64,000 nt of DNA from Palsa-504 sp963808315 (GTDB taxonomy: Bacteria; Actinomycetota; Actinomycetes; Streptosporangiales; Streptosporangiaceae). The notes under the pieces were generated by a model. The model was given only the letters and a program-made list of their open reading frames with translations. It had not been told where the DNA came from and ran no database searches. Each line of letters opens with the position of its first letter. Within the stretch, counting starts at the first letter, position 1. Both the position numbers and the translations under genes were made by a program. Below are positions 32,273 to 41,227 of this stretch, in pieces. The stretch lies in NCBI GenBank assembly GCA_963808315.1, contig CAWEFK010000025.1, positions 1 to 64,000 of the forward strand. Direction: 5' to 3'.

Positions 32273-32905
32273 CTACTGATGGACGGAGCCTTCCGGGTGG
32301 CCGCGGTGCGCGGCCCACTCATCGGCAAGGATCGACATTATGGTCTCGTCGATCCACTCGTCGCCGTACCGGAACGACTCGCGGAGCACACCCTCGGCAC
32401 GGAAGCCGGCCTTCTGATAGGCGCGGCGGGCACGCGGGTTGAACGAGTACACCCCCAGGGAGATCCGGTGCAGGCCCAGCTGCTCGAAGCCGTACCCGAC
32501 GATCAGCCGGGTGGCCTCGGTGCCCAGCCCGCGTCCCTGGCCCGCCGGGCCGATGGCGACGCGGAAGCTGCAGCTCTGGTTGCCTGGATCCCATTTGTTC
32601 AGCACCGCCTCGCCCACGCACCGGCCGCTGGCGCTGTCGACGATCGCGAGGTCGAGCCGGTCCGGCTGGTCGTTGCGGGTGGCATACCACTTCTCCATCT
32701 CTTCCGGGGTCTGCGGAACGGAGTTCTTGTCGTGGACGCTGCCGGTGAGCCGGAGAACCTCGGGGTCAACCAGGATCTCGCGCATGGCCGCGAGGTCTTC
32801 CCCGGCGAACGGGCGGAGGCTCACCAGCTGGCCGGTGAGAGTGGGCTTACCGGCAAAAGTCACCGGTAGATCATCTGCTGGCGGGTCCTGCGCAGGCAAA
32901 CTCAT
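32273..32905 (-). CDS. GNAT acetyltransferase (RimJ/RimL type)
   Basis: A 210-residue N-acetyltransferase. It has LVSLRPFAGEDLAAMREILVDPEV at the N-terminus, the acetyl-CoA loop GPAGQGRGLGTEATRLIVGYGFEQLGLHRI and FNPRARRAYQKAGF at the C-terminus. It transfers acetyl to a protein N-terminus or small amine; the substrate cannot be told. Monocistronic. Confidence 0.88.
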   Translation of the reverse strand: MSLPAQDPPADDLPVTFAGKPTLTGQLVSLRPFAGEDLAAMREILVDPEVLRLTGSVHDKNSVPQTPEEMEKWYATRNDQPDRLDLAIVDSASGRCVGEAVLNKWDPGNQSCSFRVAIGPAGQGRGLGTEATRLIVGYGFEQLGLHRISLGVYSFNPRARRAYQKAGFRAEGVLRESFRYGDEWIDETIMSILADEWAAHRGHPEGSVHQ

Positions 32906-32971
32906 AGCCTCTGACAGTAACCAGCGGCACGAGAGAGCGTCCGGGGGCGGTGACGAGGACCAGGGCGTTCT

Positions 32972-33202
32972 TCAGTCCGTCGAAGCGCCCGGTCGCTGAC
33001 GGCGGCGCTGCTCCAGTGCTCCGGTGAACCACATCGCGCCTACCACCAGCCAAAGTACGCCGATCACGGCGTCGGCGCCGCTGCCTCCCCAAACGACGGA
33101 AAGCAAGATCTCGACCACGCCCATGAGGATGAACATGGCACCGAAGATGACTGCTCGGCGAACCGTCATCGGGCGTCGCAAGAACATTTTCGCCACAGTC
33201 AC
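32972..33202 (-). CDS. small two-span membrane protein
   Basis: A 76-residue protein with two hydrophobic segments (AVIFGAMFILMGVVEILLSVVW and AVIGVLWLVVGAMWFTGAL). GGGAAGG lies just before the GTG at 33202. No family is recognised. It diverges from the kinase-like gene at 33273. Confidence 0.62.
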   Translation of the reverse strand: MTVAKMFLRRPMTVRRAVIFGAMFILMGVVEILLSVVWGGSGADAVIGVLWLVVGAMWFTGALEQRRRQRPGASTD

Positions 33203-33272
33203 ACTGCCTTCCCAACCGGGACAGCCTTGAACGTGCCGAACGCCCCCGCTAGGGGACGATATAGGTATAAGG

Positions 33273-33938
33273 ATGCGACCCGAACGACACGGAGAGACTG
33301 CCGCTGCCACCGCGGTTCGTGCCCGGCTCGGGCATGTCTACTGGGTCGGCGGCGGGAGCGGCGCGGGCAAGTCAACCATCGCCCGCCGGGTGGCAGCCCG
33401 GCACGACCTGCGTGTCTACGCCACCGACGACGTGATGTCGGACCATGACAGCCGCTCCAGGCCGCAAGATGCCCCCTTGCTGAGCGGCTTTAAGGCGATG
33501 GACATGGATGAGCGGTGGGTGAACCGATCTCCCGAGGCCATGCTGGAGAGCTTTCACTGGTTCCAAGGAGAATTGTTCGGCCTGATCATCGAGGACCTGC
33601 TGCGCCTCCCCGCGGAACCCGGTGTGATCGCGGAGGGTTTCCGGTTGCTGCCGCGCCTGGTGAAACCTCTGCTGGCCACCCCTGGTCATGCCGTTTGGCT
33701 TTTGCCGACGCCCGAGTTCCGCCGGGCCGCGTTCGCCAGCCGGAGTTCGCTGTGGCACCTAGCCGGCCGGACCAGCCAGCCCGAGAAAGCCCTGCGCAAC
33801 CTGCTCGCACGTGACCAGCTGTTCACCGGGCTGCTCCGCGAGGAAACGAAACACCTCGAACTGCCCACCATCGAGGTCAGCGCCACGCTGAGCGAAGCTG
33901 ACCTGACCGAGCGGGTGACGGAAGTGTTCGGGCTCTGA
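33273..33938 (+). CDS. P-loop kinase-like protein
   Basis: A 221-residue protein. The Walker A, VGGGSGAGKSTIARRVAARH, lies near residues 24-44, followed by YATDDVMSDH. Later it has an IAEGFRLLPRLV strand-loop typical of AAA_33/AAA_17 small-molecule kinases. The substrate is unknown. No operon partner on this strand. Confidence 0.8.
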   Translation: MRPERHGETAAATAVRARLGHVYWVGGGSGAGKSTIARRVAARHDLRVYATDDVMSDHDSRSRPQDAPLLSGFKAMDMDERWVNRSPEAMLESFHWFQGELFGLIIEDLLRLPAEPGVIAEGFRLLPRLVKPLLATPGHAVWLLPTPEFRRAAFASRSSLWHLAGRTSQPEKALRNLLARDQLFTGLLREETKHLELPTIEVSATLSEADLTERVTEVFGL

Positions 33939-33957
33939 AGCGGCTGACGGCTGCGGG

Positions 33958-34851
33958 TCAGAAACCCAGGGAACGACGGGCGTCTTCTAGCCCACGCTCG
34001 TTATCGCCCGGCCCGTTGATGCCGGTCAGGTCGTTCTCGGCGATTCGCCAGGCAAAGTAATTCGCCTGCACCGCCCACCGGAATCGCAGCATCGGCGCCA
34101 GCGCGTCGCGGACCTCGGCATGATCCAGGACGCCCTCACGCAGGTAAGCCTGGATCAGTTCCCGGGCATGGTCCGGGCCGCCGACGTACATGACGGCCGA
34201 GGCCAGATCGTAGAGCCACGGCCCGGACACGTAGTAACTCCAGTCGATGACCCCGCACTGGCCGGTATCCGGGTCGAGCCGGAACGCGCCGGGCGCGGGA
34301 TCGGCGTGCAGCAGACCGCACGACATGCTGGCGGGATCGGCGGCGTCAAGCGCCTCCAGGGCCGCGCTGATCGCGGGCCGCAGCCAAGGCCGCAACGATA
34401 GATGGCCTGCGTCCGGATCGACCCAGTGGAACCGCTGCGCCCCATCGGTGGTGTGGCCAGCCAGAGCGCTATGCACTCGGGCCAGGGTCCTTCCGATCAG
34501 TTCCCGCTCCGCCGGATCGTCACCGGTGAGCGGGTGGCCGGGCACCCACGTCAGCAGGGCCAGCCACCCCTCACCCACGTTGACCGCGAGCTGACCGTTA
34601 GCTGCGGGCACCGGGGCGCCCGCTGGGATACCCCCGGCTTCCAGTGACCGGGCAATACCCAGGCCGCCGGTAAACGAGCTACCCGCGGCCGGTGAAACGA
34701 CCTTGGCCACCCACCGGTCAGGGCCGCGACTGACGAACCACGTTGCCGAACCCATGCCACCGTTGTGGACCGCGATGCGGACGCCGGCGAGGTTCCAGTG
34801 CTTCCTCAGCCAAGCAGCCAGCATCGGCTCGGTGATCTGGACTGCGCTCAT
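33958..34851 (-). CDS. aminoglycoside/choline-kinase-like phosphotransferase
   Basis: About 297 residues from the ATG at 34851, or 327 from 34941. It has the APH fold: WFVSRGPDRWVAKVVSP with the ATP Lys, LLHADPAPGAFRLD as catalytic loop and GVIDWSYYVSGPWLYDLA as metal site. In the catalytic loop the usual Asn of HxDxxxxN is Ala, so activity may be altered. The family includes antibiotic and metabolite kinases; nothing here shows resistance. Confidence 0.8.
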   Translation of the reverse strand: MSAVQITEPMLAAWLRKHWNLAGVRIAVHNGGMGSATWFVSRGPDRWVAKVVSPAAGSSFTGGLGIARSLEAGGIPAGAPVPAANGQLAVNVGEGWLALLTWVPGHPLTGDDPAERELIGRTLARVHSALAGHTTDGAQRFHWVDPDAGHLSLRPWLRPAISAALEALDAADPASMSCGLLHADPAPGAFRLDPDTGQCGVIDWSYYVSGPWLYDLASAVMYVGGPDHARELIQAYLREGVLDHAEVRDALAPMLRFRWAVQANYFAWRIAENDLTGINGPGDNERGLEDARRSLGF

Positions 34852-34956
34852 CGGTGTTCCATCATCGGCCAGCTTCGTCAGTGGTACCGCCCGTTGGCCA
34901 GGTCGGTACCGTAACCATGATGTGGTCACAGTAGCGAGCAAGAACGGGGCCAGTGA

Positions 34957-35844
34957 ATGACCGGGCGATCAGGATCTGCGGCGCGTCGTTACGGCACGGT
35001 TTTCGACGAGATCGCGGCTGAGTACGATCGCCGCCGTCCGGCTTATCCGGACGAACTCGTCGACCAAGCTTGTCAGGTCGCGGGGATCGGCCGTGGTGAT
35101 CATGTGCTCGAGGTCGGGTGCGGAAGCGGCCAGCTGACGCGCGGCCTTCTCGCTCGGGGCCTGCACGTCACAGCACTCGAACCCGGCCAGAGCCTCATGG
35201 CACTGGCCAGGCAGAACCTGGCAGGTGCGGGAGAAGTGGAATTTGTGAACGCTCGGTTTGAGGACGCGGCGCTTCCCCGCGAACGTTTTCTGGCCGTGTT
35301 CTGTGCGTCCGCGTTCCACTGGATTGACCCTGAGGTCAGCTGGCGGAAGACGGCTGACGTGCTTGTTCCCGGGGGCACGCTCGCCCTCGTGCAGTACTTC
35401 GGACTCGAGGAGGCGCGGAGCCAGCACGATCAGGAAGCAGTACTCGGTGCCATGAGAAAGGTCGCCCCGGACATTGCCGCTCACTGGCCGGCCTACCGGG
35501 ATCTGGACACCACCCTCGCCGGGGTGGAGGAACGCCATGGCAACGTCTCGGAGGTATGGGCGTGGCTCGGCAGCTACGACCTAGGGCAAGATTATGCCGG
35601 CCGTTTGTTCGGTGATGTCCAGGTGGCAGTCATGCCCAAGCTTCTCGAGCACACTCCTGACCAGCTCAATGCGCTGGTCCGCACGATGTCGTTTTACGCC
35701 CGCCTCTCACCGGACCAGCGCCAAGCCCTCGAGCGTGAATACGCCGCCGTCTACGAGCGACTCGGGCGGCCGATTCGCGCCAGCACGGTCGCGACCCTCG
35801 TCACGGCCCGACGCGGCCCGGAGGGAGCCGAACCCGCGCGCTGA
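34957..35844 (+). CDS. class I SAM-dependent methyltransferase
   Basis: A 295-residue methyltransferase. EIAAEYDRRRPAYPDELVDQACQ precedes motif I, VLEVGCGSGQLTRGLL. An FHWIDPEVSWRKTADVLVPGGTLAL stretch follows. Small-molecule substrate, unidentified. It resembles the methyltransferase at 57591-58388 in the YDR-RP-YPD start, so the two may be paralogues. Confidence 0.87.
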   Translation: MTGRSGSAARRYGTVFDEIAAEYDRRRPAYPDELVDQACQVAGIGRGDHVLEVGCGSGQLTRGLLARGLHVTALEPGQSLMALARQNLAGAGEVEFVNARFEDAALPRERFLAVFCASAFHWIDPEVSWRKTADVLVPGGTLALVQYFGLEEARSQHDQEAVLGAMRKVAPDIAAHWPAYRDLDTTLAGVEERHGNVSEVWAWLGSYDLGQDYAGRLFGDVQVAVMPKLLEHTPDQLNALVRTMSFYARLSPDQRQALEREYAAVYERLGRPIRASTVATLVTARRGPEGAEPAR

Positions 35845-35996
35845 GTCGGGCAAGCTAGGGTGGTCTTTCCGCGGATGGCCAGAGCTGCTGCCGGAGGAGA
35901 AAATCCCCCGCAGCAAGCGCCGGACTGTCCTGCGAACGAGTCCCGAGTCGCCAACCTGCCAGCCGAACCAGCAGCAAGATGGCGGAGGTTGTTGTC

Positions 35997-36036
35997 GTGT
36001 GTCATCAACCCCGTTGGGAGGGGGTCAATGACACAC
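35997..36036. terminator. hairpin between convergent genes
   Basis: GTGTGTCAT (35997-36005) and ATGACACAC (36028-36036) pair perfectly, and inner ACCCC/GGGGT extends the stem. It sits between the methyltransferase and helicase genes and probably stops both transcripts. Confidence 0.6.
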
Positions 36037-36076
36037 AGGAAATTTCTGTGGCCGGGCATGGCTGAGCGGCATGGGA

Positions 36077-38282
36077 TCAGCAGTTCGTCAGGATGACGAG
36101 CTGCTGGGTCGTCCGGGTCATCGCGACATAGCGGTCGACCGCCCCTTCGATACCCTGGCCGAACGCCTCTGGATCGACGAGGACGACCAGGTCGAACTCG
36201 AGCCCCTTCGACAGCTCAGGGGTCAGCAACCGGACACGGGACGTCGCTAGGGTCGTGTTTTCCAGGAGCAGGGGATCGCCGATGACGCAGGCGATCCCGT
36301 TCGGATGCGCGGCGAGCCAGCGGTCGAGGACCGGGCCAAGCTCCGAAACAGATCCGTGCAGGACGGGGATGTCGCTGCTGCGGATGGAGATCGGCACGTT
36401 GGCGTCGGGGAGCACGGCCCGGATGACCGGCTCGGCTTCCGCCATGACCGGTTCCGGCGTCCGGTAGTTGATGCTCAGGGTGGCCAGGTTGACCCGGTCC
36501 AACCCGACCCGCTCGAGCCGTTCCGGCCAGGACTCGGTGAACCCGTGCCTGGCCTGGGCGCGGTCCCCGACGATGGTGAAGCTCCGGGACGGGCAGCGGA
36601 GCAGCAGCATCTGCCACTGCGCGTCGGTCAGTTCCTGCGCCTCGTCCACGACGATGTGCGCGAACGGGCCGGCCAGCAGATCCGGGTCGGTGCCCGGCAG
36701 CGCGGCCTCGTTGACCAGGACGTCATGGAAGTCCTCGCCGCGCAGCATCGACACCAGGCCGCCGCCGTATTCGTCGTCTCCGGCCTCGATCAGGTTGTCG
36801 ATGACCTTGGCCATCTGCTCGCGTTCGGCGGCGACGGCCGCGTTATGCCCGCGCCTGCGCAGGGACGCCTCCGGGTCGCCGAGCCGCTGGCGTGCCGCGT
36901 CCAGGAGCGGCAGGTCGGACACCGTCCAGGCCTGGGCGTCCGGGCGCTGCAGCGCCTGAACTTCATCGGGGCTGAGCCAGGGGGCGCACAGCCGCAGGTA
37001 GGCGGGTACGGACCACAGGTCGCAGACGAGGTCAGCCGCTTCGAGCAGCGGCCACGCCCGGTTGAAGGTCGTGCGTAGGTCCTGGTTCTGCAGCAGCGAC
37101 TTGCGGAAGTCCTCAGCCGAGACGTCGCCGTCGCCGTCGCGGGAGTCCATCAAGATCGTGAGCAGTTCCTCCCAGATCTGATAGCGCGCCTCGTTGTGCG
37201 GAGTACCGGGTTCTGCTGCCTCGAACGCCTCGGCCCAGTCGTTGGCGCTCAGCCAGACGTCGGTCCAGTGGGTCTCGACGGTCATCGCCTTGGTGGGCGG
37301 CTGCTCGTAGAACCTGACCGCCGCCTCGATCGCCTTCACCATGTCCGCGGACGACTTCAGCCGGGCCACCTCCGGGTCAGTCTCCATCGCCGCTGCGGCT
37401 CCCTCGGCGACGAGGTCCCGCAGGGTGCAGATCTGCACGCCCTCCTCGCCGAGGCTGGGCAGTACGTCGGAGACATAGGCCAGGTAGGGCTGGTGCGGAC
37501 CGACGAACAGCACGCCGCCCCGGCGGTGACCGAGGCGAGGTTCGGAGTAGAGAAGATAGGCGGCGCGATGCAAAGCGACGACGGTCTTACCCGTGCCCGG
37601 ACCGCCGTCGACGACCAGAGCGCCGCGAGATCCGGCGCGGATGATGGCGTCCTGGTCGGCCTGGATGGTGCCGAGCACGTCTCGCATCCGGGCCGACCGG
37701 TTGCTGCCCAGGCTGGCGATGAAGGCGGACTGGTCGTCGAGCGCGGCGTGCCCTTCAAACCCGTCCGAGGTGAACACCTCGTCCCAGTAATCGCTGACCC
37801 GGCCGCGGGTCCAGCGATACCTGCGGCGGCTGGCCAGGCCCATCGGGTTGGCGTGGGTCGCGCCGAAGAACGGCTCCGCCGCGGGAGAACGCCAGTCGAT
37901 CAGCAGCCGCGCGGCCCGCGCTGTCGGTGAGGCCTAGCCGTCCGACGTACCCGGGCTCGGGGTTGTCCGCGCTGACCATGTGCCCGAGGCACAGGTCCAA
38001 ACCGAAGCGGCGCAGGGTGCGCAGGCGAGCGGTCAGCCGGTGGACCTCCATGTCCCGGTCCATCGCCACCTGGCCTATCCCGCCGGGCGCCATGCGCTCG
38101 GCGTCAAGACGGTCGGTCAGGTCGGCAATCGACTGCTCGAGGCTCTCGGCAATGGCCGCGAAGTGCTGCTCGTCGCCGGCGATCAGCGCCGGGTCGGCCT
38201 TCGGGGAGAGGCGGTCAGGTAGGTCAAACGCGCTGGTCGTCAGGGGCTTCACGTCATCGGCTCCGATCTGAGGCGTACCCAT
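36077..38282 (-). CDS. helD: HelD-type superfamily 1 helicase, frameshifted
   Basis: The N-terminal part has the HelD coiled coil (DEQHFAAIAESLEQSIADLTDRL) and continues to GYVGRLGLTDSAGR. A single extra base near 37917 interrupts it, and the frame then reads RLLIDWRSPAAEPFFGATHANPMGL. Walker A VDGGPGTGKTVVALHRAAYLLYS, VVDEAQELTDAQWQMLL and LSKGLEFDLVVLVD are clear. The restored length is about 734 residues. HelD proteins bind RNA polymerase and help release it from stalled complexes, and some give rifampicin tolerance. Start at ATG 38282. Confidence 0.85.
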
Positions 38283-38501
38283 ACGCCGGCCGCGGGACGC
38301 GCATGTCGCGAGTCCCGTTCCCCCGGGTTCTGGCCTCGGCCAGCGATTCTGCCGCACCACCCGGGTCTTGCCGCAAGCCCCCCGGTGCGCTATAGATTGA
38401 AAATGGAGGGGTATGCGACCCCTCGTTTCTCCGGCTGTGTCATTTGTTCCTGCGCCTCTGCGGGCGGCGTGGCCGGGCCGCTGACGAGGTCAGGCGCCGG
38501 T

Positions 38502-38972
38502 TCAGAGCTCGTCGAAGACGAGTACGGTGTGGGTCGACAGGACCCCGTCCATCGTCTGCAGCCGGTCCAGCACCAGAGCACGCAGGCTTTCTGCGTCATG
38601 GGTGCGGACGAAGAGCACGATGTCATTTTCTCCGGTTACCAGCTGGCCGTGCTCGATCTCCGCGATGCGGGCCAGTTCATGGCGTACGTCTTTCCACGAG
38701 TGCTGCCTGATCCGCAGGTAGATGTGAGCCGACAGGGACGGCCCGATGCGGCGCGGGTCGATCACCGCGGTGAAGCCGGTTATCACTCCTTCCCGGCGTA
38801 GCCGCTCGACCCGCGCGTAGCAGCCGGCCCGGGAAATATGAACGCGCTCGGCCAGGGCCCGCATGGACAGCCGGCCGTCCTGCCTGAGTTCCTCCAGCAG
38901 CCGGTAATCGGTCTGATCCAGGGTTGCCACCTGTCCAGCAGGCGGCGTTCCGAGGTGATCAGTGGGGTCCAT
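38502..38972 (-). CDS. bkdR: Lrp/AsnC regulator, divergent from the bkd operon
   Basis: A 156-residue protein. It has the HTH DYRLLEELRQDGRLSMRALAERVHISRAGCYARVERLRREG and a C-terminal RAM domain (HSWKDVRHELARIAEIEHGQLVTGENDIVLFVRT). Lrp-type proteins sense amino acids. Its divergent position 118 bp from the keto-acid dehydrogenase genes points to BkdR-like local control. Confidence 0.88.
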   Translation of the reverse strand: MDPTDHLGTPPAGQVATLDQTDYRLLEELRQDGRLSMRALAERVHISRAGCYARVERLRREGVITGFTAVIDPRRIGPSLSAHIYLRIRQHSWKDVRHELARIAEIEHGQLVTGENDIVLFVRTHDAESLRALVLDRLQTMDGVLSTHTVLVFDEL

Positions 38973-39090
38973 TTGTCCAATACTCTAACCTATAGTGTGC
39001 GTCTGTCTTTGATTTTCTCACCAAGATAGATATATAGCGATACACAGCGCATGATCGGTACCAGTTGTACTAAAGCCGAGGAGCGCGTGA
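38973..39090. promoter_or_regulatory. divergent promoter region of the Lrp gene and bkd operon
   Basis: AT-rich against the background. Rightwards, TTGATT (39009-39014), 16 bp, TATATA (39031-39036) is a good promoter for the E1 genes. Leftwards, TAGAGT on the minus strand is a likely -10 box nine bases before the Lrp ATG. Lrp binding sites probably lie between. Confidence 0.5.
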
Positions 39091-40212
39091 GTGACCAGCC
39101 CGATGACGTCTGAGCGGCTTCTGCCTGGACCGGCGCCCGTCACCTTGCTGGACGCCGCCGGCCGGGCCGTCCCCCGCGACGACCTGGCTATGCCTGCGGA
39201 CCAGGTTCTCCTGGCCATGTACGGAAAGATGGTCCTGGGGCGCCGGTTTGACACCCAGGCGACCGCCCTGACCAAGCAGGGGCGGCTCGCGGTCTACCCC
39301 TCGGCGCGCGGGCAGGAAGCGTGCCAGATCGGCGCGGTGGCCGCCCTGCGCCCGCAGGACTGGCTCTTCCCGACCTACCGCGATTCCATGGCGATGGCCG
39401 CCCGGGGCGTAGACCCGGTCCAGGTGCTGACCCTGCTGCGCGGGGACTGGCACAGCGGCTATGACCCCTACCGGGAGCGAGTCGCGCCCCAGTGCACCCC
39501 GTTGGCCACCAATACCCTGCACGCCGTCGGGATGGCCCGCGCGGCCGCGATCAAGGGCGAGGATATGGTCGCCGTGGTCATGCTGGGCGACGGGGCCACG
39601 AGCGAGGGTGACACGCACGCGGCCCTGAATTTCGCGGCCGTGTGGAAGGCGCCGGTGGTGTTTCTCGTCCAGAACAACGGATACGCGATCAGCGTCCCGC
39701 TGTCCAAGCAGACGGCCGCTCCCTCCCTGGCCCACAAGGGCATCGGTTACGGAATTCCCGGGACGCTGGTGGACGGGAATGACGCCGCCGCGGTTTACGC
39801 CGTGGTCCGGCGGGCGGTGGCATCAGCCGCGGCCGGTGCCGGGCCGGCTCTCATCGAGGCGCTCACCTACCGCATGGAACCTCACACCAATGCCGACGAC
39901 GCGACCCGCTACCGTTCCCAGGATGAGGTCGACAGCTGGCGTGGGCGCGACCCGGTCACGCGACTCCGGGAGTACCTCAGCCAGCGCGGCCTGCTTGACG
40001 AGTCCGCCATCGCGGCCCTTGAGACCCAGGCGGAGGCGGGCGCGGCCGCGTTGCGGCAGCGCATGAACACCGGCACCCGTGCCGATCCAGCCGACCTTTT
40101 CCGGTACGTCTACGCCGAGCAGACGCCGGAGCTGCGCCGCCAGCAGCGCGAGCTGGCCGCCGAGCTGGCTGAACTCCAGGAAGCAGGAACACGGGATGAC
40201 GACGACCGCTGA
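39091..40212 (+). CDS. bkdA: branched-chain 2-oxoacid dehydrogenase E1 alpha
   Basis: A 373-residue thiamine diphosphate-dependent subunit. The TPP motif GDGATSEGDTHAALNFAAVWKAPVVFLVQNN is complete, and GARGQEA-like YPSARGQEACQIGAV precedes it. With E1 beta it decarboxylates branched-chain keto acids, supplying acyl-CoA primers for branched fatty acids. GAGGAG supports GTG 39091. Pyruvate dehydrogenase E1 alpha is the alternative; the Lrp neighbour and E2 partner favour bkd. Overlaps E1 beta by 17 bp. Confidence 0.9.
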   Translation: MTSPMTSERLLPGPAPVTLLDAAGRAVPRDDLAMPADQVLLAMYGKMVLGRRFDTQATALTKQGRLAVYPSARGQEACQIGAVAALRPQDWLFPTYRDSMAMAARGVDPVQVLTLLRGDWHSGYDPYRERVAPQCTPLATNTLHAVGMARAAAIKGEDMVAVVMLGDGATSEGDTHAALNFAAVWKAPVVFLVQNNGYAISVPLSKQTAAPSLAHKGIGYGIPGTLVDGNDAAAVYAVVRRAVASAAAGAGPALIEALTYRMEPHTNADDATRYRSQDEVDSWRGRDPVTRLREYLSQRGLLDESAIAALETQAEAGAAALRQRMNTGTRADPADLFRYVYAEQTPELRRQQRELAAELAELQEAGTRDDDDR

Positions 40213-41227
40213 GCAGGACCGGACGCTGGCCGTCGGCCAGTCCGTGACGATGGCAGGCGCGCTGAACCAGGCGCTTTCCGATGCCCTGAGCGAGGATGAC
40301 ACGGTGCTCGTCTTCGGCGAGGACGTGGCGACGCTCGGCGGGGTGTTCCGGGTCACCAGCGGACTGGCGGACGCGTTCGGATCGACCCGGGTGTTCGATA
40401 CGCCGCTGGCCGAATCCGGCATCGTCGGCACCGCGATCGGGATGGCGATGAACGGCCTGCGTCCGGTGGTGGAGATGCAATTCGACGCCTTCGCCTATCC
40501 TGCGTTCGAGCAGATCACCAGCCACCTGGCCAAGCTCCGCAACCGGACCAGGGGCCGGATCGGGCTGCCCATCGTCATCCGGATCCCCTACGGCGGCGGC
40601 ATCGGCGGAGTGGAACATCACTGCGACTCATCCGAGGCCTACTACACCCACACCGCGGGACTACGGGTGGTCACCCCCGGGACACCGGCCGACGCCTACG
40701 TCCTGCTGCGCCAGGCCATCAAAAGCCCGGATCCGGTGATCTTCCTGGAGCCCAAGCGCCGGTACTGGTCCAAAGAGACCGTCTCGGCGCAGCGTGACGT
40801 CCCCATGGACCGCGCCGTGGTGCGACGCCCAGGCTCCGATGTCACCCTGATCGCCTACGGCGGCGCGCTGGCCACCGCCCTGGAGGCGGCCGAGGCCGCC
40901 GATCGCAGCGTCGAGGTCATCGACCTGCGGAGCCTGGCCCCCTTCGACGACGAGACGGTCACCGCATCGGTCAAGCGCACCGGCCGGGCCATCGTCGTCC
41001 ACGAGGCGAACCGCTTCTGTGGCTACGGGGCGGAGGTCGCGGCGCGCCTGTCCGAGCAGTGCTTCCACTACCTCGAGGCCCCGGTCCTGCGGGTCGCGGG
41101 CTTTGACATTCCCTACCCGCCGCCCAGCCTGGAGGAATACCACCTGCCGAACGTCGACCGCATCCTCGCCGCGATCGACAGGCTGCAGTGGGCGGAAACC
41201 GCCTCCCTGGCTGAGGCGGCCAGGTAG
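40196..41227 (+). CDS. bkdB: branched-chain 2-oxoacid dehydrogenase E1 beta
   Basis: A 343-residue transketolase-like subunit. FGEDVATLGGVFRVTSGL, DTPLAESGIVGTAIGMAMNGLRPVVEMQFDAFAYPAFEQI and PYGGGIGGVEHHCDSSEAYY are typical of E1 beta. The C-terminal domain holds VEVIDLRSLAPFDDETV. It forms an alpha2-beta2 enzyme with the preceding gene product. Confidence 0.92.
   Translation: MTTTAEQDRTLAVGQSVTMAGALNQALSDALSEDDTVLVFGEDVATLGGVFRVTSGLADAFGSTRVFDTPLAESGIVGTAIGMAMNGLRPVVEMQFDAFAYPAFEQITSHLAKLRNRTRGRIGLPIVIRIPYGGGIGGVEHHCDSSEAYYTHTAGLRVVTPGTPADAYVLLRQAIKSPDPVIFLEPKRRYWSKETVSAQRDVPMDRAVVRRPGSDVTLIAYGGALATALEAAEAADRSVEVIDLRSLAPFDDETVTASVKRTGRAIVVHEANRFCGYGAEVAARLSEQCFHYLEAPVLRVAGFDIPYPPPSLEEYHLPNVDRILAAIDRLQWAETASLAEAAR

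Noticed and set aside
37196..37930. Plus-strand frame within the helicase gene
   Set aside because: Antisense shadow of HelD, with no start context and no family.
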